Source: Candidatus Cloacimonadota bacterium
GTDB taxonomy: Bacteria; Cloacimonadota; Cloacimonadia; Cloacimonadales; Cloacimonadaceae
Length of the DNA stretch: 64,000 nt
Assembly (NCBI GenBank): GCA_029781115.1
Contig: JAKOXG010000011.1
Span: 1-64,000, forward strand
Reading direction: 5' to 3'
The notes under the pieces were generated by a model that worked only from the letters and a program-made list of their open reading frames with translations, searched no databases and was not told where the DNA came from. The position numbers and the translations under genes are program-made. Shown in pieces: positions 26,442 through 35,874 of the stretch; the first letter of the stretch is position 1; every line of letters begins with the position of its first letter.

Positions 26442-28275
26442 CTATTTAGATAAGATTACTTTGCGGGTATTGGTCTGGCCGGCAGCGATAAACTTGACCA
26501 GATAGATGCCGCTGTCAAGCTTGGGCTCCCATTTGTATCTATGAGTGCCGCTGCTCACGTTGCTCAGGTTGATCTCATCCACCAGCTGACCCTTGAGGTT
26601 GTAGACCTTGAATGCCACGTCTGCATTGGTCTCCAGGTAGTATTCCAGATAGGTGCTGGGGTTGAAGGGGTTGGGGAAGTTGCGGTGGAAGCCGGTCTTC
26701 CTGGGGATTTCCGGTGTTCCGTTTCCACCTGAGCCCAAGACCACGTTCACCATCGTGGGGCCGTGTATCTCCACGTCTCCGGACAGTGAGATATCTTGCA
26801 GCCAGTAATAGTAGGTGCCGTCGTCATAGAGTGCCTCATCCGTATGGCTGTATCTGGCACCTTGGGAGCTGTTCACACTGGGAATTAGCTCGGATACCAG
26901 ATTGGCTATGTTCAGTTCGGGCACAGGAGCTCTTAAGACGTAAAAGCCAAGGTTGTTGGTCTCAGACTGGGTCTCCCACTCCAGGGTAACAGTATCAACA
27001 CCGCTGTTGAAGTAGGCGCCGAAATAGCTTAGGGTCACAGGCAGGGTTCGAATTTGTCCTGTCAGGGTGCCATTAATGGTCAGAGGCTCCATTTCAGGCG
27101 GTATGATCAACACTCCGCTGGTGTTGGTTATGGTCAAATCATTCACGGTTTTTTCATCTGGTGTGGTATAGAAAATTCCGCTAAGTTGGTCGATAAATGG
27201 GCCGTAGTAGTGATAGTTCGCTTCACTGGAATAGTTGGCAATGTTCGTTTGAATAGAACCGCTTTGGATGCGATTTGTGCCGTCCTTTACCGAGGATATG
27301 CCAATCCACGTGGGAAGTAGCCAGTGTAGCTCCGGCACTTAAAGTAAATGTGGCAACAGCATTAGGCTCATCAGAGTTGGAAGAGATGATAAAGTGCGCC
27401 ACATCAAGGGTGTTGCCGTCCTTCACCAACACGGTAGGTGTGGGATTAGTCAGACCTGTGACAGCTTCAGAGGTCATGGTTATGTTTTTGCTGAGGGTGA
27501 GCTTATTGCCATTATCGACGGTCAAACTGTGAATAGGAGTCGGAAGCTTATCGCCGGTAACCTGATCCACAGTGCCGTTGAAGATAAAGGAAGCATTGCG
27601 GACATTGTGAGCCCCGGATATTGGGAAAGCTGTGTTATAACCGCCCGGATTGGCTATCGTAAATTCGGCACCATAATTGCCGGTATTGATGCGTCCCACG
27701 CCATCAATCTTTGCGAGTGGCCCCGATATCACCTTGCCATAATTGGTAACATTCAGCTCTCCAGCCAATTGGATATTCTTATTGTTTTCCAACACGGGTG
27801 CTTCATTCATATTCGTTGCACTAAGCATGGTAATTGTGGCATAGGTAGAAGACGACGAAATGGTGCCATTGTTGACAACTTTAGTTCCGGGATTTATATA
27901 CAATTCGTTGAGCCGGAAGTTGCTGGTCGAACCGATAGTGAATGTGCTGTTGTCAATAACTTCAACGGAGCCGCTGCCAGTGTTGTAGAAGCTGCCCATG
28001 TGAGTAAAGTCTGCATCGATATAAATGGGCTGTGCCGAATAGATGTTTCCGTAAAATGGCGCCTGCTGCGACAGGGGTACACTTGCAGTTTGCCAACTGG
28101 TTCCATTGTGTATATACCAACCTGCTGCGCTTGTGATCGTGATAAATCCCATACCGGCCTGATAATCGCCGGCTTGAGGGCGAGGAGTGCCTTGCGCAAA
28201 AACTAAACCAAACAAAGAAAGCATTGCCAAGATGATCAGCAAGCGTTTCTTCACATCAAGAGTAAGGATATTCAT
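26442..28275 (-). pseudogene. Secreted protein with C-terminal sorting domain, frameshifted
   Basis: Two overlapping frames make one protein of about 610 residues. The first (28275 to about 27300) has a signal peptide (KKRLLIILAMLSLFGLVFAQ) and repetitive beta-rich sequence (LNELYINPGTKVVNNGTI, LTVDNGNKLTLSKNI). The second (to 26442) continues the beta region and ends in a sorting/FlgD-like tail (NPFNPSTYLEYYL, VYNLKGQLVDE, LDSGIYLVKF, TRKVILSK). The frames join near 27304: deleting one T of GTGGATTGGCATATCC on the minus strand restores SHVDGISSVKDG. This is either a true inactivating frameshift, a slippage site, or a sequencing error; the downstream frame looks unspoiled, which argues for a recent event or error. 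The product would be exported and probably cell-surface bound. Confidence 0.82.
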
Positions 28276-28751
28276 ATAAATCTCCTAATTTCGTTTCGAA
28301 TACTTATATCAGAACACAAAAGACGATCCGTGCTCCGAAAACCGTTGTTTCTACAGACATTTATCGTTCAAGGAGCCACAAATGATGGCGTCAATCCCAA
28401 ATCACCGTTGCTCCATTTGATCAAGTTCTTTACCATTTTCCAAATTTCGTTTCTCAAATACAGGTCATCACTATGGCACCAAAGTATCCAAACCCCGATT
28501 CCTGTCAACCTTTATTTTCACATTCATTTCTTTTCCGTATCATAAGAGATACCCATCTGTTAACACTTCTTATCCTTAGAGCCATCAGAGCCACATCCTC
28601 ACCACCGGAAAAACCCCAAGAATCCACCATTCTTTACGCCTTTTCGGCATCTTTTATCATCACAAACAAAACGCTCTCACGGGTATGTTCGCCATCTCAG
28701 GCTTCAACCCCTTGCAAAACAAACAGATACACGCTCAGGCGCATTTTAAGC
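28276..28751. other. Divergent intergenic region, nothing recognised
   Basis: About 475 bases between the secreted protein start and the ferredoxin promoter. The sequence is AT-rich and rich in C on the plus strand. The open frames at 28330-28545 and 28473-28781 have no start signals or family features. No repeat of the R1-R3 families is seen. Confidence 0.5.
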
Positions 28752-28779
28752 TTGACAAGTGCAGCCCCTCAAATAAGAT
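28752..28779 (+). promoter_or_regulatory. Promoter of the ferredoxin gene
   Basis: TTGACA (28752-28757) and TAAGAT (28774-28779) are 16 bases apart. Transcription would start just upstream of AGGAG (28794-28798), giving a short leader before the ATG at 28807. Confidence 0.6.
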
Positions 28780-28806
28780 AGCAAAAAAACCATAGGAGAT
28801 GCTAAC

Positions 28807-28977
28807 ATGGCCGTTAAGATTGACAAAGACACTTGCATCGGTTGCGCAGCTTGCGTGGAAACATGCCCCGTCAGCGCATTGTCCATGCAGGACGATAAAG
28901 CCGTTTGCGACGCAGACACATGCATTGATTGCCTTGCCTGCACTGGCGTGTGCCCTACCGGTGCGATCACCGAATAA
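28807..28977 (+). CDS. 2[4Fe-4S] ferredoxin
   Basis: This 56-residue clostridial-type ferredoxin has two cluster motifs, CIGCAACVETCP (C10, C13, C16, C20) and CIDCLACTGVCP (C39, C42, C45, C49), plus one additional Cys at position 34. It carries two low-potential [4Fe-4S] clusters and would serve as electron carrier for oxidoreductases (for example pyruvate:ferredoxin oxidoreductase) and hydrogenases in an anaerobe. AGGAG lies eight bases before the ATG. It is monocistronic, with a promoter upstream and a strong terminator downstream, which suits a highly expressed small protein. Confidence 0.97.
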   Translation: MAVKIDKDTCIGCAACVETCPVSALSMQDDKAVCDADTCIDCLACTGVCPTGAITE

Positions 28978-29000
28978 GGCACTGAACGAGTCACCATTAT

Positions 29001-29052
29001 GAGGAAGAGCTTTAGCTTAAGCAAGCTATAGGGGCTCTTCCTCTTCTTTTTT
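29001..29052 (+). terminator. Rho-independent terminator after the ferredoxin gene
   Basis: Outer stem GAGGAAGAGC (29001-29010) pairs with GCTCTTCCTC (29034-29043), with an inner AGCTT/AAGCT pairing, then TTCTTTTTT. Confidence 0.9.
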
Positions 29053-29078
29053 CAAACACACAAGACCAAGAGGAATTC

Positions 29079-31661
29079 ATGAAAAAGCTCTTTTTATTCG
29101 TTACTCTCACCCTGTTTTCGCTTGTTATTTTCGCCACGGACGTCAGCGGCGAGCAGTCTGGCGTTTGGACTCTGGCCAACAGCCCCTACAATATCATCGG
29201 CAATGTCGAGGTTCCCGAGGGCAGCAATTTGCAGATAGAGCCCGGAGTCACAGTGCTTGTTATGGGCAATTATCGGCTCAGCGCCGCAGGCACCATCACC
29301 GCAGTGGGCACGCCTGCGGACAGCATCCGCTTTGAAAGTGGCATGACCGATCCCGATGCCACCTGGAAGGGAATCCGCATCACCAACACCACTCAAGCCA
29401 GCACCTTCACCCACATCTATGTGGAGAAGGCAGAAACGGGCATCAACTGCCAAGATTCACCGGCAACTATCTCATACAGCCGTTTTTATGAGAATGAGAA
29501 GGGCATACGTCTCTATGGGATGGGAAACCCCAATCCACCCTTCATGGAAGTGCACAACTGCATCATTGAATACAGCGAGGAAAACGGCATCCTGGTGCAC
29601 CAACAATCCAACTCGCATATCCGCGACAACGAGATCTGCTACAACGGCACAGGAACCCGCTACTATGGTGCCATCCAGCTTTCCAACCAATCCGCGAGCG
29701 GCTCCTGCAGCCCTGAAATCTACGACAACCACATCCACCACAATTTCAAGCAGGGCATCACAGCCTGGGACATCACAGGCAGCGGCACAGCCATCGCACC
29801 CTATATCCACAACAACGTGATCGAATACAACCTCACCGGCATTTACCTGCTGCATTCATCCGGGTGTTTGAAGGAAAACATCATCCGCCACAACTTTGTC
29901 TCCGGCAACACCAACTCCGGCGCAGGCGTGATGATAGGCGGAACCAACAGCCAGCCCTATCTCTTAGGCAACGAAATCCATGGCAACTTCTGCGGACTCT
30001 ACTTGGGCGAAAACACCAACCCCGTGCTGGGCGACCTCGCTTCCAACCACATCTGGGCATCCGGTGGAAACCAAATCTATGAAAATATCGACGAAAGCAA
30101 CGTCCCACACAGCATCTTCTGCTTTTCCTACACCAACTCCAGCATCGTGATCAAGGCAGAAAACAACTACTGGGGCACCGCCGACCCCGCCCAGATCGAT
30201 ATCGGCATCACCGACCAGTTAGACGACCCCAGTTTGCCTTTAGTAGACTACGAACCCTTTTTGACTTCACCACCGCAAAGCACCGGCATCAGCGGCACCG
30301 TCGTCAGCTCCTCCGGCCAAGAAACTTTGACCAACGGCAACCTGATGATCGTGGGTGCCACATCAGGACTAACTTTACACAGCTTCCCCGCTGAGATAGG
30401 AGTCCCTTTTGAATTTCAATTTGAAGTCGACGAAGCCTATTACGTGGTAGCCAATGCGGAAGTGGAAGGCGAGGACAGGATCAAATGGACAGTCGCAGGA
30501 ACATTGGCTGAACCTACCGTCTTCGAGCCGGACATCCTGCATGAAATCGACGAACTTCCCTTCCACGTGATGCGAAACTATTGGGACAAATACTATGTCG
30601 GCGAACCCATCCAGGAGGGCGGTCGCAACATCTACCCGGTATATCATCAATTCCTTGTGTTTCATTGGGATTACATCAATTGGTTTTATGACGAGGGAGA
30701 CTATCGCTACATCCACTCTCACACGCGTTATCACGAGGATGGCAACATTGAATTTACCCTGCCGGCAAACTCCGTCTACCAAAAGCTGAGCAACCTTGAG
30801 CCCAATGACCTCTGGTTCCGCTCTGAAATCATGGACGAGCAGGGAACCATGCGCATTAGCAGCATCAGCTACCTAAACCTGGAAGATGGGATCATCCTCG
30901 ATAAAGAGCCCCAGAATGTGTTTTTGCAAATGGACACCACCACGGGAAGGTTCCTCAGCTCATATAGACCGGGAGGACACATATTCGTCTACAACGAAGA
31001 TGGCTACTGCAACGAAACGCTGCATTTCTCCTACTCCTCACCTGACATCCTCTTGCAAACAGGCACGGAACTGATATGTGAAGTCGAAAAGTTCTATATA
31101 CTTACCCCGAGCGACTTGTGTTACGACCAAAACAGGTATGCAAATACCGGTGTGATAGACATGTATTGGGTGCCGCCTGTAGATGATTATGAGCACGAAT
31201 GGACGCACTACGAGGTCTATGCAAATGACGTTCTGGTGGCCAGCACAGACGACTTTACACCCATGATCACGCTGCCCGGGCCGGATCAAGATACAGTTTA
31301 TCAGGTGGTGGCAAGTGATGGAACCAATCAGAGCGCATGGGGAGACGGACTATTTGTCCAATTCGTCTCAAACGACGATCCCATCATGCCTCCCGCCACC
31401 TTGAGCATCTATCCCAACCCCTTCTCATCCGGAGTGGTCAATATCAAGCTGGATGATCCCTTGAAACAAAGCGGCTGCTTCAGCGTCTACAACCTGCGCG
31501 GCCAGAAGGTATACACAGAGAAGTTTGCCAAGGGCGCAGGCGCAGAGCTATTTTGGAACGGTAAAGACCAAAAGGGCTCCAAGTGCGCTGCCGGTATCTA
31601 TCTGCTGAAGGTAGACCTGCGGGATGGCAGAGGCTTTGTGAAACGAATGGTAAAAATGTAA
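29079..31661 (+). CDS. Secreted right-handed beta-helix protein with C-terminal sorting domain
   Basis: The 860-residue protein starts with a signal peptide (KKLFLFVTLTLFSLVIFA). Residues about 40-390 form a parallel beta-helix, with repeated N-rich turns typical of NosD/pectate-lyase-like repeats (IEYSEENGILV, IRDNEICYNG, IYDNHIHHN, IHNNVIEYNLTGIYL). A middle region of beta domains follows, with a FN3-like stretch at about 680-770. The last ~80 residues are the sorting/FlgD-like tail (SIYPNPFSSG, VYNLRGQKVY, GIYLLKVDLRD). Beta-helix proteins often bind or cleave polysaccharides, but no catalytic set could be identified. AGAGGAATTC precedes the ATG, and a terminator follows. It is likely surface-attached. 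Confidence 0.85.
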   Translation: MKKLFLFVTLTLFSLVIFATDVSGEQSGVWTLANSPYNIIGNVEVPEGSNLQIEPGVTVLVMGNYRLSAAGTITAVGTPADSIRFESGMTDPDATWKGIRITNTTQASTFTHIYVEKAETGINCQDSPATISYSRFYENEKGIRLYGMGNPNPPFMEVHNCIIEYSEENGILVHQQSNSHIRDNEICYNGTGTRYYGAIQLSNQSASGSCSPEIYDNHIHHNFKQGITAWDITGSGTAIAPYIHNNVIEYNLTGIYLLHSSGCLKENIIRHNFVSGNTNSGAGVMIGGTNSQPYLLGNEIHGNFCGLYLGENTNPVLGDLASNHIWASGGNQIYENIDESNVPHSIFCFSYTNSSIVIKAENNYWGTADPAQIDIGITDQLDDPSLPLVDYEPFLTSPPQSTGISGTVVSSSGQETLTNGNLMIVGATSGLTLHSFPAEIGVPFEFQFEVDEAYYVVANAEVEGEDRIKWTVAGTLAEPTVFEPDILHEIDELPFHVMRNYWDKYYVGEPIQEGGRNIYPVYHQFLVFHWDYINWFYDEGDYRYIHSHTRYHEDGNIEFTLPANSVYQKLSNLEPNDLWFRSEIMDEQGTMRISSISYLNLEDGIILDKEPQNVFLQMDTTTGRFLSSYRPGGHIFVYNEDGYCNETLHFSYSSPDILLQTGTELICEVEKFYILTPSDLCYDQNRYANTGVIDMYWVPPVDDYEHEWTHYEVYANDVLVASTDDFTPMITLPGPDQDTVYQVVASDGTNQSAWGDGLFVQFVSNDDPIMPPATLSIYPNPFSSGVVNIKLDDPLKQSGCFSVYNLRGQKVYTEKFAKGAGAELFWNGKDQKGSKCAAGIYLLKVDLRDGRGFVKRMVKM

Positions 31662-31680
31662 ACAGACCCCCCTCATACCC

Positions 31681-31713
31681 GAGCCAGCTTCTCCCCGGAG
31701 CTGGCTCTTTTTT
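31681..31713 (+). terminator. Rho-independent terminator of the beta-helix protein gene
   Basis: Stem GAGCCAGCT (31681-31689) pairs with AGCTGGCTC (31699-31707), followed by six T. Confidence 0.9.
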
Positions 31714-31768
31714 GTGGCGGGAGGTTGCTGAGCCAAGGGCTTAATTTGCTTGACCCAAACCATGGATT

Positions 31769-32020
31769 GCGCAAATATTGACTTTTGACCTCTACAGACC
31801 ACCTGCCGCAAGGTGTTTTTACTACCCCTTGGCTCCGCCTCCTAACTGCCTGCTTTCCTACTCGTTACTTACTCGAGGAGCAGGAGCGCAGCAGGGGCGG
31901 AGTTGGCAAGCCGCATGGAATCGGCATTTGAGAGGTGTCTGTAACAGGGGTTATATGTGACTATATATTATCCTGAGATCAATGGTTGATTTTGGGACTG
32001 CTTTTTCCGGTGTCTGGGTT
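31769..32020 (+). repeat. Dispersed repeat R2, copy b
   Basis: Partner of 19261-19512. Here the long hairpin is clearer: GGCTCCGCCTCCTAACTGCC and TGCTTTCCTACTCG pair imperfectly with CGAGGAGCAGGA, GCAGCAGG and GGCGGAGTT around a TTACTTA loop. CACCT/AGGTG forms a smaller upstream hairpin. It occupies the convergent spacer 31714-32173, which holds no gene. Two further hairpins follow (TGGGAG/CTCCCA at 32021-32036 and CCCACT/AGTGGG at 32033-32049), possibly acting as terminator for the minus-strand operon ending at 32174. Confidence 0.85.
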
Positions 32021-32173
32021 TGGGAGCGAACTCCCACTAAAACAGTGGGTGTTTGATCCCCTCTACTCACTCAAAAAGCATTTTTACCTTTCGCCACCCC
32101 TTTTTTGGATATCACACACTATATTACTCTAAACACGCAAAAGGCTGATCCATGAGACCGGAGGACATTGGCA

Positions 32174-33508
32174 TCAAAAATAAATATCTTGTTCCCGTAC
32201 TCTTGCTAACTGAATTTCATTGATGAGCTTCATAGCTGATCTGAGTTCGCTAACCGACACATCGCGGTCTGGCATAGGAAATATATCATCATTAACATCG
32301 TATTTTTGTTGTGACATCCAGCATAGAATCATTTCTTCAAATTGAATATCACTCATTGCTGCAAAGTCATCACTATTCCTCAGTAATCTAAACAATCCTG
32401 TGCCCGGAAATGGAGCCGCATAAAAAGCACGCGGGATAAATTTCGAATCACTGATATACTTTAATGTCGTAGACAAAGTTTGATATGTTTCACCGGGCAA
32501 ACCGAGTATAAATGTTCCAATAACAGCTAATCCCTCATCATACGCAATATTGACACACCTTGTAGCATCATCGAGAGAAATACCTTTTGCGTAATTGTCG
32601 AGAATACCCTGATCGGTAGATTCGATCCCAAGAAGTAAGGTTTTGCACCCACTTGCTTTCAATGCTTTAGCTTGACTCTTTGAAAAAGGTGTTGCCCTGA
32701 TTAGTGCACTCCACTCAAAATCCATATCCATCATCAATCCGCATACATCCAAGACTCTTTTCTCGCTTGTATTAAACGTCGGATCGTTTATGTAAACATG
32801 CTTGAATCCTTGTTTTTTGATATTCTGCAGATCAGCACGGATTTTATCGTTTGAGGCAACTCTGAAATGCTTACCAAAGGGATTGGCACAGAATTTACAG
32901 CGATTTGGACAGCCTCTTTGGGTAGAATATGCAGCAGATTCAAAAAAACTATTTTCAAAGGTTCGCCGCCATAATGAGTAATCCGGACAGGGTACGTTCT
33001 CCATGTCCGGAATTCCCAAGTTGTTATAGTTTTTTAATACTATTTGTTCATCTAACAGGTCTTTTGTTGCCACCGGAAGATGAAGTGTATCCTGATTGGT
33101 AAGCAGGCATTTGGTCAACTCTGGCAAACTGTTCTCACAATCACCAATAAGACAATGAGTAACGCCTGTTTGAGACAGTACTGTCTTCCAAGAGATGGTC
33201 GATAGACAACCACCCAACACTATCGGGATGTTCTTTTTTCTGATCTCCAAAGACAACTGCTTAACATACTGATATCCATCCGGCGATCCAGCAATATGCA
33301 GGATATCGTCACTGCCAATACTGTCAACTATTGAATCAAGTGAACGGGGCTCAGCCCTTAAATCTATGCACTCCACTTCTATGTCTGGAAAGCTTTGCTT
33401 TAAAACAGTCGCAACTATAGCAGACCCCTCAAATGGAGCCATTAGAGTTTTATCCCAAGAAAGGGAATCTGCATAAATTGAGGGAGGAACAATTATATGA
33501 AATGTCAT
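32174..33508 (-). CDS. Radical SAM enzyme with B12-binding-like domain
   Basis: The 444-residue protein has an N-terminal Rossmann domain (about 1-145) of B12-binding type; the position of the usual GG-x-H loop reads LGGCLST, and no DxHxxG motif is visible. The radical SAM core carries C200, C204 and C207 (QRGCPNRCKFC), then VYINDPTFN, LLLGIESTDQG and FILGLPGET, all standard for this group. The reaction (methylation, cyclisation or ring chemistry on a small molecule) is not predictable. It is the last gene of a six-gene operon. Its start overlaps the cyclase gene's stop (ATGA), so production is coupled to that regulator-like protein. The operon is AT-richer than its surroundings. Confidence 0.87.
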   Translation of the reverse strand: MTFHIIVPPSIYADSLSWDKTLMAPFEGSAIVATVLKQSFPDIEVECIDLRAEPRSLDSIVDSIGSDDILHIAGSPDGYQYVKQLSLEIRKKNIPIVLGGCLSTISWKTVLSQTGVTHCLIGDCENSLPELTKCLLTNQDTLHLPVATKDLLDEQIVLKNYNNLGIPDMENVPCPDYSLWRRTFENSFFESAAYSTQRGCPNRCKFCANPFGKHFRVASNDKIRADLQNIKKQGFKHVYINDPTFNTSEKRVLDVCGLMMDMDFEWSALIRATPFSKSQAKALKASGCKTLLLGIESTDQGILDNYAKGISLDDATRCVNIAYDEGLAVIGTFILGLPGETYQTLSTTLKYISDSKFIPRAFYAAPFPGTGLFRLLRNSDDFAAMSDIQFEEMILCWMSQQKYDVNDDIFPMPDRDVSVSELRSAMKLINEIQLARVREQDIYF

Positions 33509-35130
33509 TGCTTTTTACCAACATCTTCCTTAGCCAACTCCAACTCATAAACTGATATATCTTTGGGGACTTGGTTTTGAAGTAACTTTGAAGCGATGGT
33601 CTCTAAAGAAGTCTGCTCACTTGGTTTGTCTGTTAGAGCAACGATATCAAAATGCCCCATTGAAAACCAAACATGCTTGCATTCATGGTACCTCCGAATC
33701 TCTTGGGCAAGATTCAATGCTACCGTTTGACTATCAACTTTAATCAGAAAAGCGCAACACTCACCAGGTAGTGTCATTTTACATTGTATGGTGGCTTCAT
33801 AAACATACTTATAAACACCGTTTTTATCAATACTCTTCTTCTCAAGTGGGACAAATGGCTCAATTCTATACCTTTTATTTCCACTACTGGCATCCGAAGC
33901 CACGTTATCAATACTAAAAACGGGATAAGTGGTGGTGTTTTTAATGTCTTGACTAGAATTATTATTAGGATCAAGCAAGATATCCATCCGAGCTAAATAA
34001 TCATCGTAGCTTTCAGATAGTGCGAAAGCCAGTAACCTTTCTTGTGATGTGTCGTTGTTCTGAGTAACTATCTCGAATTCTTCAAGTTGATCACTATAAT
34101 GCAAAGAATGAGCTTGGGTTATTTTGTAAATTGCTACTGTTTGCAGGGATGGAAAAGCCGCACGAAAATCGCTGTAAAAACCTGGTGCCACCTGCTTCCG
34201 TTTTTTAAATTCTATGAATATGCAACTTCCGAAATGGTAGTTTGATACAATGTGAGAAAAGCTGGGATTAGCACCTCCTTTTTTTGAATGAACGACCTGA
34301 AACACTTCAAATTCTTCAGCAATACCCTTAGCTTTTATCTTCAAACTACTTCCCCACCCCCCTACTACAATAAACGACCCATCACACGTTGCCTCATTTG
34401 GACATGATAAACTACAAAATTCCGTATCGCTTTTTCTCCTACATCCTGAAAAAGATTTATTATTTTCTTCGTTGAACTTCAACAAGTCATCTGCTATTTC
34501 TTTTGTTACAAGGATTTGATTCCCACTTGCAAACGATTCAACTCTCGCACATTTATTTACTTCAAACCCCCAAACATCGTCGTCACTGAGAGTAACGCTA
34601 GGATCATCTTGGACAGAGGATTCGGGCCTCGATTTATCGGACGATGCACTTAAAATATCCTTCATGGATGAGCCACTAAGCAGCTTGGAACCCCTTGAAA
34701 CAGCAATTTTTACCGTTACTTCGTGGTGTTCCAATAACCCCATGATCTTATACACTAACCGGATAAAGTCAACACTATGTTTTGGTTCAACTTTAGAATC
34801 AAAGTTTCTAACGAGCAGCAGACCGTCTCCCATGGTCTTGGGAATAATGTACGGTGGCTTGCCTTTTCCTTCTTTGTCAATTTTTGTGTTAAGTTTATAG
34901 ATATTCTCCTTTATCTCCTTTATGAAGCTAACAATTGTTGTGTAGTATTCTACAGCGTTTTGCTCAGATTGTTGTGTAGATCCCTGAACATCGATAAAGG
35001 CAAATAATGAAGAATCTTCCTTCCCAGTAGCTTTTGAAATCAGGTCTTTTATTACTTCTCTTGTTCTCAATAATTGTTCTGTTGCTTGTTGCACAGCTTC
35101 TGCATCAGTAAGTGATTCAAATTCATTCAT
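33505..35130 (-). CDS. Class III nucleotide cyclase with Cys-cluster insertion and RAM-like C-terminus
   Basis: The start at 35130 (GGAGG nine bases upstream) gives 541 residues. Residues 40-285 form a class III nucleotide cyclase homology domain. Metal-binding Asp47 lies in FIDVQGST and Asp102 in PKTMGDG; substrate Lys98 is beside it. Transition-state Asn192 and Arg196 are in WGFEVNKCAR, and the domain ends SLKIKAKGIAEEFEVFQV. The catalytic set looks complete and of adenylate type. Between strands sits an unusual four-Cys segment (C230, C239, C243, C249; CX8CX3CX5C) able to bind a metal or Fe-S cluster. Residues about 445-535 (CCAFLIKVDSQTVALNLAQE, FSMGHFDIVALTD) resemble the Lrp/AsnC ligand-binding RAM domain. 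It may be an amino-acid- or redox-sensing cyclase; that is inference. Confidence 0.75.
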   Translation of the reverse strand: MNEFESLTDAEAVQQATEQLLRTREVIKDLISKATGKEDSSLFAFIDVQGSTQQSEQNAVEYYTTIVSFIKEIKENIYKLNTKIDKEGKGKPPYIIPKTMGDGLLLVRNFDSKVEPKHSVDFIRLVYKIMGLLEHHEVTVKIAVSRGSKLLSGSSMKDILSASSDKSRPESSVQDDPSVTLSDDDVWGFEVNKCARVESFASGNQILVTKEIADDLLKFNEENNKSFSGCRRKSDTEFCSLSCPNEATCDGSFIVVGGWGSSLKIKAKGIAEEFEVFQVVHSKKGGANPSFSHIVSNYHFGSCIFIEFKKRKQVAPGFYSDFRAAFPSLQTVAIYKITQAHSLHYSDQLEEFEIVTQNNDTSQERLLAFALSESYDDYLARMDILLDPNNNSSQDIKNTTTYPVFSIDNVASDASSGNKRYRIEPFVPLEKKSIDKNGVYKYVYEATIQCKMTLPGECCAFLIKVDSQTVALNLAQEIRRYHECKHVWFSMGHFDIVALTDKPSEQTSLETIASKLLQNQVPKDISVYELELAKEDVGKKQ

Positions 35131-35151
35131 AATCTTACACCTCCACATCCT

Positions 35152-35874
35152 CTAATGACATTGAAATAGTAAATACTCAGTATTAGTCTGAGTCAGTTGT
35201 GCTTTCTCTAACGGGAGCATCAATCCCTTGTCTGACGGATAATAAAGAGCAAGCGAAAAGAACCTTTTCAGCAACTGCTCATAAAAATCGTAACTGTAAT
35301 GGAAATAACTCACATCAACACTCCTTCTATTGTCCAACCTAAAAACCCATTTTGATAGTGTGCCGGAATCAGAGATCCCTGCTTGAGAGTCATCCGGTTT
35401 GTAATATGGATTCAGTATCGATATTAATGCCGAAGCACCAGGTTTCAATACCCGCGCTATTTCACTTATTGCCATTTCCACATTTTCAATAAGCATGAGG
35501 ACCATACTGCAAACCACTATATCGAAGCTATCATCAGGGAAAGGGATACGCTCAACCCGACCTGTAACAGCTGGAAATACTTTGTTTGCTTCTTCAACTG
35601 CTTCGGGAATGACATCAATGCCAATAACATTTGCACCCAAGGACTTGATAAAACGGCCTATCTGTCCAAAGCCACAACCGATATCCAAAACACTTTTACC
35701 TTCAAGATCACATGAACGAAGATAATTGAAAAAAGCTGGCAGGTACAAGTCCGCCTTCGATTCGTATAGGTTTTCGTTAAATGCTTGAAGCAAGCATACC
35801 CACTTCTCCTTTTCCACAATCGCCAGTGGGATATCGAGATGGGACAAATTGTTAATCGTGATCAAGTGTTCCAT
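35152..35874 (-). CDS. Class I SAM-dependent methyltransferase
   Basis: The ATG at 35874 has GGAGG seven bases upstream and gives 240 residues. It is a Methyltransf_11-type enzyme: VLDIGCGFGQIG (motif I), VIGIDVIPEA, RIPFPDDSFDIVVCSMVL and ARVLKPGASALISI. The target could be the small molecule handled by the neighbouring importer or radical SAM enzyme, but the sequence does not show it. The start lies inside the end of the ABC ATPase gene (23-base overlap), and the cyclase gene begins 21 bases downstream of its stop, so it is an integral member of the operon. Confidence 0.87.
   Translation of the reverse strand: MEHLITINNLSHLDIPLAIVEKEKWVCLLQAFNENLYESKADLYLPAFFNYLRSCDLEGKSVLDIGCGFGQIGRFIKSLGANVIGIDVIPEAVEEANKVFPAVTGRVERIPFPDDSFDIVVCSMVLMLIENVEMAISEIARVLKPGASALISILNPYYKPDDSQAGISDSGTLSKWVFRLDNRRSVDVSYFHYSYDFYEQLLKRFFSLALYYPSDKGLMLPLEKAQLTQTNTEYLLFQCH

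Noticed and set aside
27040-27065. GGGTTCGAAT resembling a tRNA T-arm
   Set aside because: It lies within the secreted protein coding sequence and no cloverleaf can be drawn around it.
28473-28781. 102-residue open frame upstream of the ferredoxin
   Set aside because: It overlaps the ferredoxin promoter and has no protein-like features.
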